NCBI RefSeq assembly: GCF_014145395.1
Contig: NZ_JACHTE010000003.1
Location: 1 to 64,000 of the forward strand
Source: Marilutibacter penaei
Lineage (GTDB): Bacteria > Pseudomonadota > Gammaproteobacteria > Xanthomonadales > Xanthomonadaceae
DNA length: 64,000 bases
Reading direction: 5' to 3'
The notes below the pieces were generated by a model. That model was not told the DNA's origin. It was given only the letters and a program-made list of their open reading frames with translations, and ran no database searches. Position 1 is the first letter of the stretch, and every line of letters begins with the position of its first letter. The position numbers and the translations under genes are program-made. Of this stretch, positions 9,805 to 18,918 are shown one piece after another.

Positions 9805-9923
9805 GGGCGGGCGGCGAGCCGCGGGGGACGGCCGTGGCGAAACAGTGTCCACAAGCATACCCGGCCACGTGCCGCCCGCACACTCGCCGTGCGGGTGGGC
9901 CGCGAAAGCCGGGGCGGGTCGCC

Positions 9924-10937
9924 TCAGTGGTAACCGGCATCCGCGGCGATCTTGCCGCTGAACACCCGGTAGGACCACCACGTATAGCCCAGGATGGCGG
10001 GAAGCAGGACCACCAGCCCGGCCAGCACGAAGCCCTGCGAGGCCGGGGGCGAGGCGGCTTCCCAGAGGGTCAGCGAAGGCGGCACGAGATAGGGCCACAT
10101 CCCCAGCACCAGGCCGGCGAAGCCGAGCAGGAAGAAGCACAGGGTCAGCAGGAAGGGCTTGCCGTCTCGCCCCTCTTCCATGACCGCGCGCCACATCGCC
10201 CAGGCGTTGACCAGCACCAGCACCGGCACCGGGGACAGCCACAGGAAATTGCCGCCTTCGAACCAGCGGGCCATGACGCGTGAGTCGAGGAAGGGCAGCC
10301 AGGCACTGACCAGCCCCATGAAAACGACCACCACCAGGACCAGCGGGCGGGCCAGCGTGCGGGCCACCTTCTGCAGCGGCCCTTCCGTCTTGAGGATCAG
10401 CCAGCTGGCGCCGAGCAGGGCATAGCCGAATACCACCGCCGCACCGGTCAGCATGGAGAAGGGGCTGAACCAGCCCAGCGCGCCGCCCACGTACTTGCCG
10501 CCCTGAAGGGGCATCCCTTCCACCAGCGCACCAAGGATCACGCCCTGCGCGAACGCCGCCAGCAGGGAGCCCACCGCGAAGGCCGCGCCCCATGCCGGCT
10601 TCGCCCGCTGCGCCTTGAAGCGGAATTCGAACGCCACGCCACGGAACACGAGCGCGATCAGCATCAGCAGGACCGGCAGGTAGAGCGCCGAGAGGACGAT
10701 GGCGTAGGCCTTGGGGAACGCCGCGAGCAGGCCGGCACCGCCCAGGACCAGCCAGGTCTCGTTGCCGTCCCAGATCGGTGCGGCGGTGTTCATCATGTGG
10801 TCGAGCTGGCCCTGGTCTTCGGCGAAAGGGGCCAGGATGCCCAGGCCGAGGACGAAGCCGTCGAGCAGGACGTACATCAGCACGCCGAATCCGATCACGC
10901 CGAACCACACCACCGGAAGGACGGTCTGCAGGTCCAT
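9924..10937 (-). CDS. cydB: Cytochrome bd-type quinol oxidase subunit II
   Basis: 337 residues from ATG at 10937; an in-frame GTG one codon earlier is possible. It is an integral membrane protein with about eight or nine helices. It opens with [20 protein letters not shown], then [10 protein letters not shown] and the [14 protein letters not shown] block diagnostic of CydB. It pairs with CydA to oxidise quinol and reduce O2 to water without pumping protons. The cydA stop and this start overlap (TGATG), so the two are translationally coupled. No small CydX-like gene is visible between cydB and ycgL. Confidence 0.96.
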   Translation of the reverse strand: MDLQTVLPVVWFGVIGFGVLMYVLLDGFVLGLGILAPFAEDQGQLDHMMNTAAPIWDGNETWLVLGGAGLLAAFPKAYAIVLSALYLPVLLMLIALVFRGVAFEFRFKAQRAKPAWGAAFAVGSLLAAFAQGVILGALVEGMPLQGGKYVGGALGWFSPFSMLTGAAVVFGYALLGASWLILKTEGPLQKVARTLARPLVLVVVVFMGLVSAWLPFLDSRVMARWFEGGNFLWLSPVPVLVLVNAWAMWRAVMEEGRDGKPFLLTLCFFLLGFAGLVLGMWPYLVPPSLTLWEAASPPASQGFVLAGLVVLLPAILGYTWWSYRVFSGKIAADAGYH

Positions 10938-12337
10938 CACGCACCCCCTTCGATCGATTCGTCCGGTACCGACAGCGGCCGCATCGGCGTCTTCTCGCCG
11001 CCTTCCGGCGAGAGCGGCGGCTCATGCGGCACCGGTCCCTTCTTCAGCAGCCGGGTCAGGTACCAGATGCCGGCACCGAACACGACCGCGTACGCGGCCG
11101 CGTAGATGATCAGGGAGGCAAGCACGCTGGCGCCGTCGATGGGGCTGACCGCGTCGGCCGTGCGCAGCAGCCCGTAGATGACATAGGGCTGGCGTCCGAT
11201 CTCGACCACGTACCAGCCGGCGAGGATCGCGATGAATCCCGACAGCGTCATCATGCGCCAGCCCCAGAGCACGCGGCGGTCCTCGAACAGCCGCTTGCGC
11301 CACCACGCCCAGAGCGAGGCCAGCACCAGCAACAGCATGAGCATGCCGATGCCGACCATCACCCGGAAGCTGTAGAACACCGGTTTCACCGGGGGGCGCT
11401 CACTGGCGGGCACCGCCGTCAACGGCTCGATGGTGCCGTCCCAGCTGTGGGTCAGGACCAGGCTGCCCAGTCTCGGCACCGCGACCTCGAAGTCGTTGCG
11501 TTCCTCGCGCTCGTTCGGCACCGCGAACAGCACCAGCGGAACGCCTTCGCCCTCCGCGCCGTGCTCCCAGTGCGCTTCCATCGCCGCCAGCTTCACCGGC
11601 TGGTGCTCGCGTACGTTCAGGCCGTGCAGGTCGCCCACGAAGACCTGCAGCGGCACGGTGATGGCGGCGAAGAGGACCGCCATGCGCAGCATCCGGCGCG
11701 CCGGTTCGCGATGGGTCCCGCGCCACAGGTACCCCGCGCTCACGCCCCCGATCACGAAACAGGTCGTGATGAAGGCCGCCAGCACCATGTGCGCGAGCCG
11801 GTACGGGAACGAGGGGTTGAAGATGATCGCCATCCAGTCGGCGGGGTGGAACACGCCGTCGACCAGCGTGTATCCCTGCGGCGTCTGCATCCAGCTGTTC
11901 GCGGAGATGATCCAGAACGTCGAGATCAGCGTGCCCAGCGCCACCATGCAGGTGGCCAGGAAGTGCAGTTTCTCCGACACCCGTCCCCAGCCGAAGAGCA
12001 TCACCCCGAGGAAGGTCGCCTCGAGGAAGAACGCGGTCAGCACCTCGTAGCTGAGCAGGGGGCCGAGGATGTTGCCGGCCTGCTCGCTCAGTACCGCCCA
12101 GTTCGTACCGAACTGGAAGCTCATCACGATGCCGGACACCACGCCCATCCCGAAGGAGACCGCGAAGATCTTGGTCCAGAAGAAGTACAGGTCGCGCCAC
12201 ACGCTGTCGCGCGTGCGCAGCCACTGGCCCTCCACGAAGGCCAGCCAGCTCGCCAGGCCGATCGTGAACGCCGGGAAGAGGATATGGAACGAGATGACGA
12301 ATCCGAACTGGATCCGGGACAGCAGCAACGGGTCCAC
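10937..12337 (-). CDS. cydA: Cytochrome bd-type quinol oxidase subunit I (cyanide-insensitive type)
   Basis: 466 residues from GTG at 12337, with GGAGG eight bases upstream. The N-terminus [19 protein letters not shown] carries the first haem ligand His18. AHMVLAAF holds the second haem-ligand His. VMVGIGM contains the expected Met ligand. The [19 protein letters not shown] segment resembles CioA proteins rather than E. coli CydA (GRQPW). The protein is also shorter than E. coli CydA (522), consistent with the short Q-loop of cyanide-insensitive oxidases. Cyanide resistance itself is inference. First gene of cydA-cydB. Confidence 0.95.
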   Translation of the reverse strand: MDPLLLSRIQFGFVISFHILFPAFTIGLASWLAFVEGQWLRTRDSVWRDLYFFWTKIFAVSFGMGVVSGIVMSFQFGTNWAVLSEQAGNILGPLLSYEVLTAFFLEATFLGVMLFGWGRVSEKLHFLATCMVALGTLISTFWIISANSWMQTPQGYTLVDGVFHPADWMAIIFNPSFPYRLAHMVLAAFITTCFVIGGVSAGYLWRGTHREPARRMLRMAVLFAAITVPLQVFVGDLHGLNVREHQPVKLAAMEAHWEHGAEGEGVPLVLFAVPNEREERNDFEVAVPRLGSLVLTHSWDGTIEPLTAVPASERPPVKPVFYSFRVMVGIGMLMLLLVLASLWAWWRKRLFEDRRVLWGWRMMTLSGFIAILAGWYVVEIGRQPYVIYGLLRTADAVSPIDGASVLASLIIYAAAYAVVFGAGIWYLTRLLKKGPVPHEPPLSPEGGEKTPMRPLSVPDESIEGGA

Positions 12338-12491
12338 GCATCGTGCCTCCGCGGCACGCGGGGGTGCGCCGCGGCCGACCATTATCCTCGCTCTCCCGGG
12401 AAGGGCCAAGCCGCCCGTGACCGATGGCCCGATCCGGCACGGTCGCAGGCTGCTAGGCTGCCCGGGTTTGTCCCGCCGGAACGCCTTGACC

Positions 12492-14897
12492 ATGCCCCTT
12501 CGAAACCGCCTGCTCGTCTCGCTCACCGCCCTGCTGTTTGCGCCGCACGCGCTCGCCGCCGACGCGTCCCCGACGCTGGCACCGTCGGAGCCGCTGACCC
12601 TCACCCAGGTGATGGCGGATCCCGACTGGATCGGTCCGGCAGTCGAGGACGCCTGGTGGCGCTGGGATGGCGGCGCCATCCAGTACCGGCTGAAGCGCGA
12701 GGGTTCGCCGGTGCGCGACACCTGGCAGGTGCCGGCGGGGGGCGGCGCGGTGGCCCGCGTGGACGATGCGGCACGCGCCGACCTCGATGCCCCGTTTCCG
12801 GCCTACGATGCGGCGCGGACGCGCATGGCGTTCGCCCGCAACGGCGACATCTTCGTGCGCGACCTGCGCAGTGGCGCGCTGACCCAGGTCACCCGCAGCG
12901 ACGGCCGCGAGTCGCGTCCGCAGTGGAGCCGCGACGGCAATCTCGTGTTCCGCGCGGGCAACGACTGGTACCAGTGGCGCGCGGGCACGGGCCTGTCCCA
13001 GGCGGCCACCCTCGTGGCCGGCAAGGATCCGGCCGAAGCGCCCAAGGCCGACGACCTGCGCGACCGCCAGCTCCGTTACATCGAGACGCTGCGCGAACAG
13101 CGCGCGGACGCCGATGCCGTGCGTGCGCAGGAGCGCGAGTGGCGCGACAGCGACCCGACCCGTGCACCTGCGCCGGCCTACCTCGGTGATGGGCTCGTGG
13201 TCGAGGACAGCGCCCTGTCACCGGACGGCCGTTGGCTGCTGGTCGTCACCGAACCGAAGGATGGCGAGCGCGGCCAGGACGGCAAGATGCCGAAGTACGT
13301 GACCGAGTCGGGTTACGAGGAGTTCGAGGAAGTGCGCCCGCGCGTCGGCTACAAGGCGCCGCTGCCGCACCGCCTGTGGCTGGTGGAAACCGCCACCGCG
13401 AAGGTGACCGAACTGAAGTTCGACGCGCTGCCCGGGATCGGCACCGATCCGTTGGCGGCGATGCGCAAGGCCGCCGACGAGAAGCCGCTGGAGGGCAATC
13501 GCGCGGTGCGCGTGGAGACCGACGCGAGTGGGACCGGCCCGGCGATCCACTGGACGTCCGACGGCCGCCAGGCCGCCGTCCTCCTGCGCGCCGTCGACAA
13601 CAAGGACCGCTGGATCGCCACCCTCGAGCCGACCTCGGCCGCGCTGGCGTCACGGCACCGCCTGACCGACCCGGCGTGGATCAACTGGCGCTACAACGAC
13701 TTCGGCTGGACCGCGGACAACGCGCTCTGGCTGTTGTCCGAAGAGAGCGGCCACTCGCATCTCTACCTCAGCGAGGGCGGCGCCAAGCCGCGCGCGCTGA
13801 CCTCGGGTGACTGGGAGGTCTCGCAGCCGCAGCTGTCGCCGGATGGACGCACGTTCTACTTCACCTGCAACCGCGACTGGCCGGGCGACTATGAGGTCTG
13901 CGCGGTCGACCGGGATGGCGGCGGCGTGCGCGAGCTGACGGCGCTGGACGGCGTCGAGGACTTCAGCCTGTCGCCGGACGGCGGCCGCCTGCTGGTCCGC
14001 CACTCCGACAGCTACCTGCCGGCGCAGGTGGCCGTGCTGCCGGTCGCCGGCGGCCAGGCGACGACGCTGACCGACACGCGCCGCGACGCATTCAAGGGGC
14101 GCGACTGGATCGAGCCCGAGTACGTGCAGGTGCCGAGCCGGCACGGCGCGGGCACGGTGTGGGGCAAGTTCTACGGCCCGAAGGTGCATGAACCGGGTCG
14201 CCGGTACCCGATCGTGATGTTCGTGCACGGCGCCGGCTACCTGCAGAACGTGCACGACCGCTACCCGGCGTACTTCCGCGAGCAGATGTTCCACAACCTG
14301 CTGGTGCAGGAAGGCTACGTCGTGCTCGACCTCGACTACCGCGCCAGCGCCGGCTACGGCCGCGACTGGCGGACCGCGATCTACCAGCAGATGGGCCACC
14401 CGGAACTCGAGGACTACCTCGACGGCCTGGAGTGGCTGGTCGCCGAGAAGCAGGGCGACCGCGACCGCGCCGGCATCTACGGCGGCAGCTACGGCGGCTT
14501 CATGACCTTCATGGCGCTGTTCCGCGAGCCGGGCGTGTTCAAGGCCGGCGCCGCGCTGCGCCCGGTCACCGACTGGTCGCAGTACAACCACGAGTACACC
14601 AGCAACATCCTCAACACGCCGCAGCTCGACCCCGAGGCCTACCTGCGCTCGTCGCCGATGGAACATGCCGAAGGCCTGCAGGACCACCTGCTGATCGCCC
14701 ACGGCATGATCGACGACAACGTCTTCTACAAGGACTCGGTGATGCTCGCGCAGAAGCTGATCGAACTGCGCAAGGACAAGTGGGAACTCGCAAGCTATCC
14801 GCTGGAGCGCCACGGATTCGTCCATCCGGATGCGTGGTACGACGAATACCGTCGCATCCACGAGCTGTTCAATCGCGTGCTGAAGGACGGGGAATAG
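12492..14897 (+). CDS. S9 family peptidase (prolyl oligopeptidase/DPP-like), exported
   Basis: 801 residues with a signal peptide (LLVSLTALLFAPHALA). An N-terminal beta-propeller carries WD40-like PD40 repeats (e.g. LSPDGRTFYFTCNRD). The C-terminal alpha/beta-hydrolase domain has the GGSYGG nucleophile elbow (Ser666), Asp741 in IDDNV and His774 in ERHGF. This is the complete S9 triad. Such enzymes cut short peptides, often after Pro; specificity cannot be read here. The ATG at 12492 is chosen because it opens the signal peptide. The frame stays open well upstream into cydA antisense, which is not coding. Divergent from cydA. Confidence 0.92.
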   Translation: MPLRNRLLVSLTALLFAPHALAADASPTLAPSEPLTLTQVMADPDWIGPAVEDAWWRWDGGAIQYRLKREGSPVRDTWQVPAGGGAVARVDDAARADLDAPFPAYDAARTRMAFARNGDIFVRDLRSGALTQVTRSDGRESRPQWSRDGNLVFRAGNDWYQWRAGTGLSQAATLVAGKDPAEAPKADDLRDRQLRYIETLREQRADADAVRAQEREWRDSDPTRAPAPAYLGDGLVVEDSALSPDGRWLLVVTEPKDGERGQDGKMPKYVTESGYEEFEEVRPRVGYKAPLPHRLWLVETATAKVTELKFDALPGIGTDPLAAMRKAADEKPLEGNRAVRVETDASGTGPAIHWTSDGRQAAVLLRAVDNKDRWIATLEPTSAALASRHRLTDPAWINWRYNDFGWTADNALWLLSEESGHSHLYLSEGGAKPRALTSGDWEVSQPQLSPDGRTFYFTCNRDWPGDYEVCAVDRDGGGVRELTALDGVEDFSLSPDGGRLLVRHSDSYLPAQVAVLPVAGGQATTLTDTRRDAFKGRDWIEPEYVQVPSRHGAGTVWGKFYGPKVHEPGRRYPIVMFVHGAGYLQNVHDRYPAYFREQMFHNLLVQEGYVVLDLDYRASAGYGRDWRTAIYQQMGHPELEDYLDGLEWLVAEKQGDRDRAGIYGGSYGGFMTFMALFREPGVFKAGAALRPVTDWSQYNHEYTSNILNTPQLDPEAYLRSSPMEHAEGLQDHLLIAHGMIDDNVFYKDSVMLAQKLIELRKDKWELASYPLERHGFVHPDAWYDEYRRIHELFNRVLKDGE

Positions 14898-14906
14898 ACC
14901 GGCGAT

Positions 14907-14938
14907 GCGAAGGCCGGCGGACAGCCCGCGGCCTTCGC
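14907..14938. terminator. Inverted repeat between convergent genes
   Basis: A 10-bp stem (GCGAAGGCCG with CGGCCTTCGC) sits between the converging S9 peptidase and DUF2950 genes. There is no T-run, so a terminator role is weakly supported. Confidence 0.35.
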
Positions 14939-14954
14939 CCGGACAAAGCGCCGG

Positions 14955-15872
14955 TCAGGGCGTTTCGACCTTGACCACCATCGGGTCGGCGACTTCTTCC
15001 CAGCTGCTGTCGGGGTCGAACGCTTTCATCGCCTGCGCCGTCGCGGCGCCGTCGGCGCCCAGGTCCTTCTCGAAGACCTGGCCGTCGTGGCTGATCATGA
15101 AGCTCATGATCCCGCTTTCGCCATACTCCTGCGGCCAGGCCACCGCCGCGAAGCCCCGGCTCATGTCGTCGCCCAGCCGGTAGTCGTAGGCGCCGCCGGG
15201 CGCCGAGGGGCCCTGCGCGGTCAATACCTGGAAGCGGTAACCGTGCCAGCCTTCGCCGGCCTTGGCATCCGCGAACAGGGGGCCCAGCGGGCTGAGGTCG
15301 CCGGTCGCATCCTCGGACCAGTACAGGCCGTCGTGCTCGCCTTCGGTGCTGAGGATCTGCCGTGCGTATTCGAGCACGCCGTCGTCGTCGCGATCCTGCG
15401 CGGCATAGTCCATCTGCGCGTCGTGGTAGGCGAGCAGCGAGACCAGGGTCTGGGATTCGTTGGTGCCGATGCGGCGGGTGCGGATCTCATCCGCCGCCGC
15501 ACGGGTGTCGAAGGCCCAGCCGCCGCTGCCCTGCGTGATCGGAATCGGCAGCGTCCAGTGGCCCTCGCCGACTCGCAGGTGCGCGGTATCGCCGTCGACC
15601 TGCAGGTCATGGCCATTGCCATAAGCCTCCAGGAAGTAGTCGACGTCCGGTCGCGCGACGCCGCCGGTCGGGATGAAGTCTCCCCAGTCCTTGCCGAGCA
15701 GGGCCTCCAACCGGGCGGTGTCCGCCTTGTCCGTGCCGAGGGCCTCGACCAGGGCGTCGGCGGCGGCATCCGGCGTCGGGAAGCGCTCCTGCGCCACCGC
15801 TGCCGTGGTCCAGCCCGACAGTCCTAGGGCACAGGCGATGCAGAGGGCGAGCTTTCGTGCGTGCGTCGTCAT
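14955..15872 (-). CDS. DUF2950 family exported protein
   Basis: 305 residues with a signal peptide (LALCIACALGLSGWTTAAVA). The body matches the DUF2950 pattern: an early FPTPDAAADALVEAL helix, the GTNESQTLVSLLAYHDAQ core, a DDDGVLEYARQ segment, and near the end GIMSFMISHDGQVFEKDLG. Function is unknown. It lies 13 bases after the DUF3300 gene, and such proteins are often encoded next to each other. AGGAG precedes the ATG. The pair is probably one operon for envelope proteins. Confidence 0.85.
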   Translation of the reverse strand: MTTHARKLALCIACALGLSGWTTAAVAQERFPTPDAAADALVEALGTDKADTARLEALLGKDWGDFIPTGGVARPDVDYFLEAYGNGHDLQVDGDTAHLRVGEGHWTLPIPITQGSGGWAFDTRAAADEIRTRRIGTNESQTLVSLLAYHDAQMDYAAQDRDDDGVLEYARQILSTEGEHDGLYWSEDATGDLSPLGPLFADAKAGEGWHGYRFQVLTAQGPSAPGGAYDYRLGDDMSRGFAAVAWPQEYGESGIMSFMISHDGQVFEKDLGADGAATAQAMKAFDPDSSWEEVADPMVVKVETP

Positions 15873-15885
15873 GGGTGCGCTCCTG

Positions 15886-17610
15886 TCAGCGTCGGCCGCC
15901 ACGCTGGGCATGGCCCTGCGGACGTGGCTGGCGATTGACCTGCCGGGCCTGCGTCGACCGCGGCTGCGCGGCATGCGCGCGGCTGGCCTGGCCGCGCGCG
16001 GCATGGGCCTGGCTGGTGCTCGGGCGGCTGGCCCCGCTGAAGGCATTGTTGCGGGGCGCTGCCTGGCTCCGGTGGGCCTGCTGTGCCGCCTGCCGGGCCT
16101 GGGTGTTGGTGGTCGGTTTGTTGGCGCGCTGTGCAGCCTTCTGCCGTGCCTGTTCGGGGTTGGCGCGTGCCTGCTGGGCGGCCGAATGGGCCTGCTGGCG
16201 GGCCTGCGGATGGTTGGCCGCCGCGGACTGCGCGCGGTCGCGTGCCTGCGGGTGGTTGGCCGCCGCGGATTGCGCACGGTCGCGTGCCTGCGGGTGGTTG
16301 GCCGCCGCGGATTGCGCACGGTCGCGTGCCTGCGGGTGGTTGGCGGCTGCAGCCTGGGCCCGTTCCCGCGCCTGAGGATTGTTCCGTGCCTGCTGCGCGA
16401 CTTCGCCGGCACGCGCACGCGCTGCGTCCCGATCGGCCCCCGCGAGTCCGCCAGCACGGGCGGCATCCTGGGCGCGTGCACGCGCCTCCTGGTTGCTGCG
16501 CGCCGGGGCCTGGACGCCATGCGACTGCAGCGACTGCCGCGCACGCTCCCGCTCGGCGGTGCGGTTCGCGGTATCGCCGCGGAAGGCATCGCGCGAGGCG
16601 GGATTGTCGAGTTGCCGCCCGTAACGCTCGCGGCTGGCCTGGTCACGATACGGCACGCCATCGCGGTGCAGCGAGTTGTGTTGCCACCTGTTGTTGTTGC
16701 CGATTTCGATATCGCGGTCGAAATCGAAATTGTTGTACCGGTTGATGTCGATGTCGATGTCGTCGTGGCCCCAGTTGAAGTCACCCCACAGCGAATCGGT
16801 GATCGCCACGCCGACGCCCCACATCATGCCGTTGACCAGGGCCGAACCCGGCGCGTAGTAGCGCGAGGGGGGTGGGTAGTAGGTGGGTGGATACGAGGGG
16901 TAGGCCCAGGTGCCGTAGACCTGGGTGGGATTGTAGGTGGGGACGTAGACGACCTCGGGGTCGCTCGGCTGGATGATGATCGTGTCCTGTGCCGGCGCGG
17001 CCTGCACCACCGTGGTCGTGGACCCGGCCGCCGGTGCCGCCTGTGGCTCAGGTGCCGCGGCGGGCGCGGGTTCGGTCGTGACGTTCTGGTACTCGTTGCT
17101 TGCAAGGTTGCCGGCGTCGGCGGCCTGGTGGCGCAGGCGCTGCACGGCGTCCATCACCGCGTCCGGCTGCGCGAGGAAGGCATCGCCCAGCCGCTGCACC
17201 CAGGCCGGGTCCTGGCCGAGCAGCGCCAGCGCCTGCGGGAATGCCACCAGCGACTGCACGCTCGGGTCCCACGGCTGGTCCGAGACCTGCCGGACCGCGT
17301 CGTCGCCCTGGGCGTCCGGGTGTGCCTCGGACCATCTCGCGGCATCGGCAACGTCGCCCGGGTATGTCGCGGCCATCAGCACCTGCGCGAGCAACGGGTC
17401 GGAGTACAACGCGATTGGCGCGACCATCTGGTCCAGCTCCGCGGGACTGAAGACCGCGGGCGCCGGCGCCGCGTCCGGGGGATTGCCGGCCTCGGTGGCC
17501 GTCCCTGCCGCCGGTGCAGCGGCGGGCGCCGGCGTGGGCTCGCTTTCCTTCGCGCACCCGGCGACCGACAACACCACCGCCGCCAAGGCAACATTCAATC
17601 GGACTCGCAT
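15886..17610 (-). CDS. DUF3300 family lipoprotein with tandem-repeat C-terminal region
   Basis: 574 residues from ATG at 17610 (GGAGG upstream). The lipobox is LSVAGC, with Cys19 as acylation site. The DUF3300 core covers about residues 60-270: LDQMVAPIALYSDPLLAQVL, then WDPSVQSLVAFPQAL and VYVPTYNPTQVYG. A Tyr/Pro-rich stretch and an Asn/Asp-rich stretch with alternating Asp-Ile follow. The last ~200 residues are Ala/Gln/Arg-rich and include near-perfect 14-residue repeats encoded by a 42-base DNA repeat. Function unknown. The C-terminal part is basic and low complexity, so nucleic acid or peptidoglycan binding is possible but only inference. Confidence 0.85.
   Translation of the reverse strand: MRVRLNVALAAVVLSVAGCAKESEPTPAPAAAPAAGTATEAGNPPDAAPAPAVFSPAELDQMVAPIALYSDPLLAQVLMAATYPGDVADAARWSEAHPDAQGDDAVRQVSDQPWDPSVQSLVAFPQALALLGQDPAWVQRLGDAFLAQPDAVMDAVQRLRHQAADAGNLASNEYQNVTTEPAPAAAPEPQAAPAAGSTTTVVQAAPAQDTIIIQPSDPEVVYVPTYNPTQVYGTWAYPSYPPTYYPPPSRYYAPGSALVNGMMWGVGVAITDSLWGDFNWGHDDIDIDINRYNNFDFDRDIEIGNNNRWQHNSLHRDGVPYRDQASRERYGRQLDNPASRDAFRGDTANRTAERERARQSLQSHGVQAPARSNQEARARAQDAARAGGLAGADRDAARARAGEVAQQARNNPQARERAQAAAANHPQARDRAQSAAANHPQARDRAQSAAANHPQARDRAQSAAANHPQARQQAHSAAQQARANPEQARQKAAQRANKPTTNTQARQAAQQAHRSQAAPRNNAFSGASRPSTSQAHAARGQASRAHAAQPRSTQARQVNRQPRPQGHAQRGGRR
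16211..16378 (-). repeat. 42-base tandem repeat inside the DUF3300 gene
   Basis: The word TGGTTGGC recurs at 16211, 16253, 16295 and 16337, exactly 42 bases apart, with nearly identical sequence between. Each unit encodes a 14-residue AAANHPQARDRAQS-like repeat. The copy number is likely variable. Confidence 0.85.
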
Positions 17611-18180
17611 GACCTGCCTCCGTCTGACATCTGGATCATCAAGGACCCGGAAGTCACTCTCCCCGAGCGCCTGCCTGAGGAGGCCGACTCTGACCGCGGC
17701 CCCGTTGCCGTGGCGTGAAGTCCGTGGCGCGACTCCAAATGCTTGACGTGCCAGCGCGCGCAGATACCTCCGCTCCTGGCGGTGCCAGGGCATGCGCCGA
17801 ATAGTACGGGTCGTTTGGGGTCTGCGGGGCCCTAGCCACGCCCTAAGGACACCTGACGTGTCATGGATGCACGGAATCATGGCGTTCGCGTCTGAGGCAG
17901 GACAGTGCCCGGGCAGTGGCATCCCGGGCCATGCCCTGCCGGTATCAACAGCGCTTAACCGAAGGGGGCTAGATCAATGAGGATTTGGTCATGAAGCGGC
18001 GCTCTTCTCGTAACGGTGTGAAGCACTATCGCTTGCACGATGAGCGCTCTTCTGCGAGAGCGCTCTGAATCAGCACATGGCCAAGGCTCCACGGCAAATT
18101 GTTCGAATTGAACGTGGCCCTTGACATGCAAGACGGGGGGGGGGTCACGGTGTAATCGTCTTGATTGGGGAGTCGAGCGC
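17611..18180. other. 570-base intergenic region before the phospholipase-like gene
   Basis: No convincing gene is present. The right half is visibly less GC-rich than the surroundings. It holds a 9-bp inverted repeat (18042-18050 with 18057-18065, six-base loop) without a T-run. It also has a possible 25-codon frame (17991-18068, MKRRSSRNGVKHYRLHDE...) with GAGG upstream that overlaps this repeat. The promoter-like poly-G element lies at 18121-18156. The left half should contain the promoter of the DUF3300 gene, which I could not place. Confidence 0.6.
18121..18156 (+). promoter_or_regulatory. Promoter-like element with a G10 tract between -35 and -10
   Basis: TTGACA (18121-18126) and TGTAAT (18151-18156) are strong sigma-70 boxes but are 24 bases apart. 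Ten consecutive G's (18135-18144) lie between them. The -10 box ends 24 bases before the start codon at 18181. A G-tract at this place could change promoter spacing by slippage, as known for some Neisseria promoters. Activity at 24-base spacing is doubtful; losing about seven G's would give 17. Confidence 0.45.
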
Positions 18181-18918
18181 ATGACAGGACCTGCCTTGCG
18201 GCGAGGAAGAGCGTTACTCGTCCTGGCCTTACTGGCTGCCTTCTACGTTGTTGCAGAAGAAATACCCACTGAGCCAACGATCACCGTCGTGGGGTTTCGG
18301 GATACAGGAGAATCCGTGACGTGTGCCACTGCGTCCTGTGTTGATAGCGCCCAGGCAGAGTCAGCGCGCCTCTTGATGGAATGGTTCCGGATGTATCAAG
18401 AGTTCCCGCAGGAGGATCTTCCACTGGATGGCGATAAGTTCTGCCAGGCCCTTGCAACACACCAGCCTTCGGGGTGCAGTTTGGATAGTCCGCCGGCATC
18501 GCCCGGAATTACAGTCCCTGGGCGGTCGGATTTCGCGCCCAATGGCTGTGGAACCGGTGGCGTAGGGGGGTGGTTTCAGAATGCAGTTCTGTCGGTCATT
18601 ACATCGAACCACTACTCAGGCGATATCGATGCGCCTTATGCTGGCGTAAGCTTTCGTTCGGTATGCGACGCCCATGACATATGCTGGGCGGCCGGAGGTG
18701 CGCGCGGGGCTTGCGATGATGCGTTCCGGGACGGCACGCAAGCTGCCTGTGCCGCGGTGCCCGATCCCCAAGGGACATGCAGTGGATTCGCCAGCCTCTA
18801 TCACGGTGCTGTCAGTACTACCGTTCCCTCAGACAATGCATACGAGGAGCGCGAAGGGCAGCGTAAATGTGCGCTTTGGGCGAGGGATATGAGGGAGAAC
18901 GACTGTGAAGACGACTAG
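18181..18918 (+). CDS. Secreted phospholipase A2-like protein
   Basis: 245 residues with a signal peptide (ALLVLALLAAFYVVA, cleavage near residue 25). Residues 117-190 look like a prokaryotic/fungal phospholipase A2 core. NGCGTGG (121-127) fits the calcium loop. C162-D-A-H165-D166-I-C168 is the PLA2 active-site helix, and D179/D180 in CDDAF may be the second catalytic Asp. Twelve cysteines fit a disulfide-rich exported enzyme. The family hydrolyses the sn-2 ester of phospholipids using Ca2+; activity here is inferred from motifs only. GGGGAG precedes the ATG. The end overlaps the next gene by 14 bases, implying coupled expression. The N-terminal 100 residues match nothing I recognise. Base composition is less GC-rich than in neighbours. 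Confidence 0.7.
   Translation: MTGPALRRGRALLVLALLAAFYVVAEEIPTEPTITVVGFRDTGESVTCATASCVDSAQAESARLLMEWFRMYQEFPQEDLPLDGDKFCQALATHQPSGCSLDSPPASPGITVPGRSDFAPNGCGTGGVGGWFQNAVLSVITSNHYSGDIDAPYAGVSFRSVCDAHDICWAAGGARGACDDAFRDGTQAACAAVPDPQGTCSGFASLYHGAVSTTVPSDNAYEEREGQRKCALWARDMRENDCEDD

Noticed and set aside
16211-16378. CRISPR array
   Set aside because: The 42-base repeats are directly adjacent without spacers and keep a protein reading frame.
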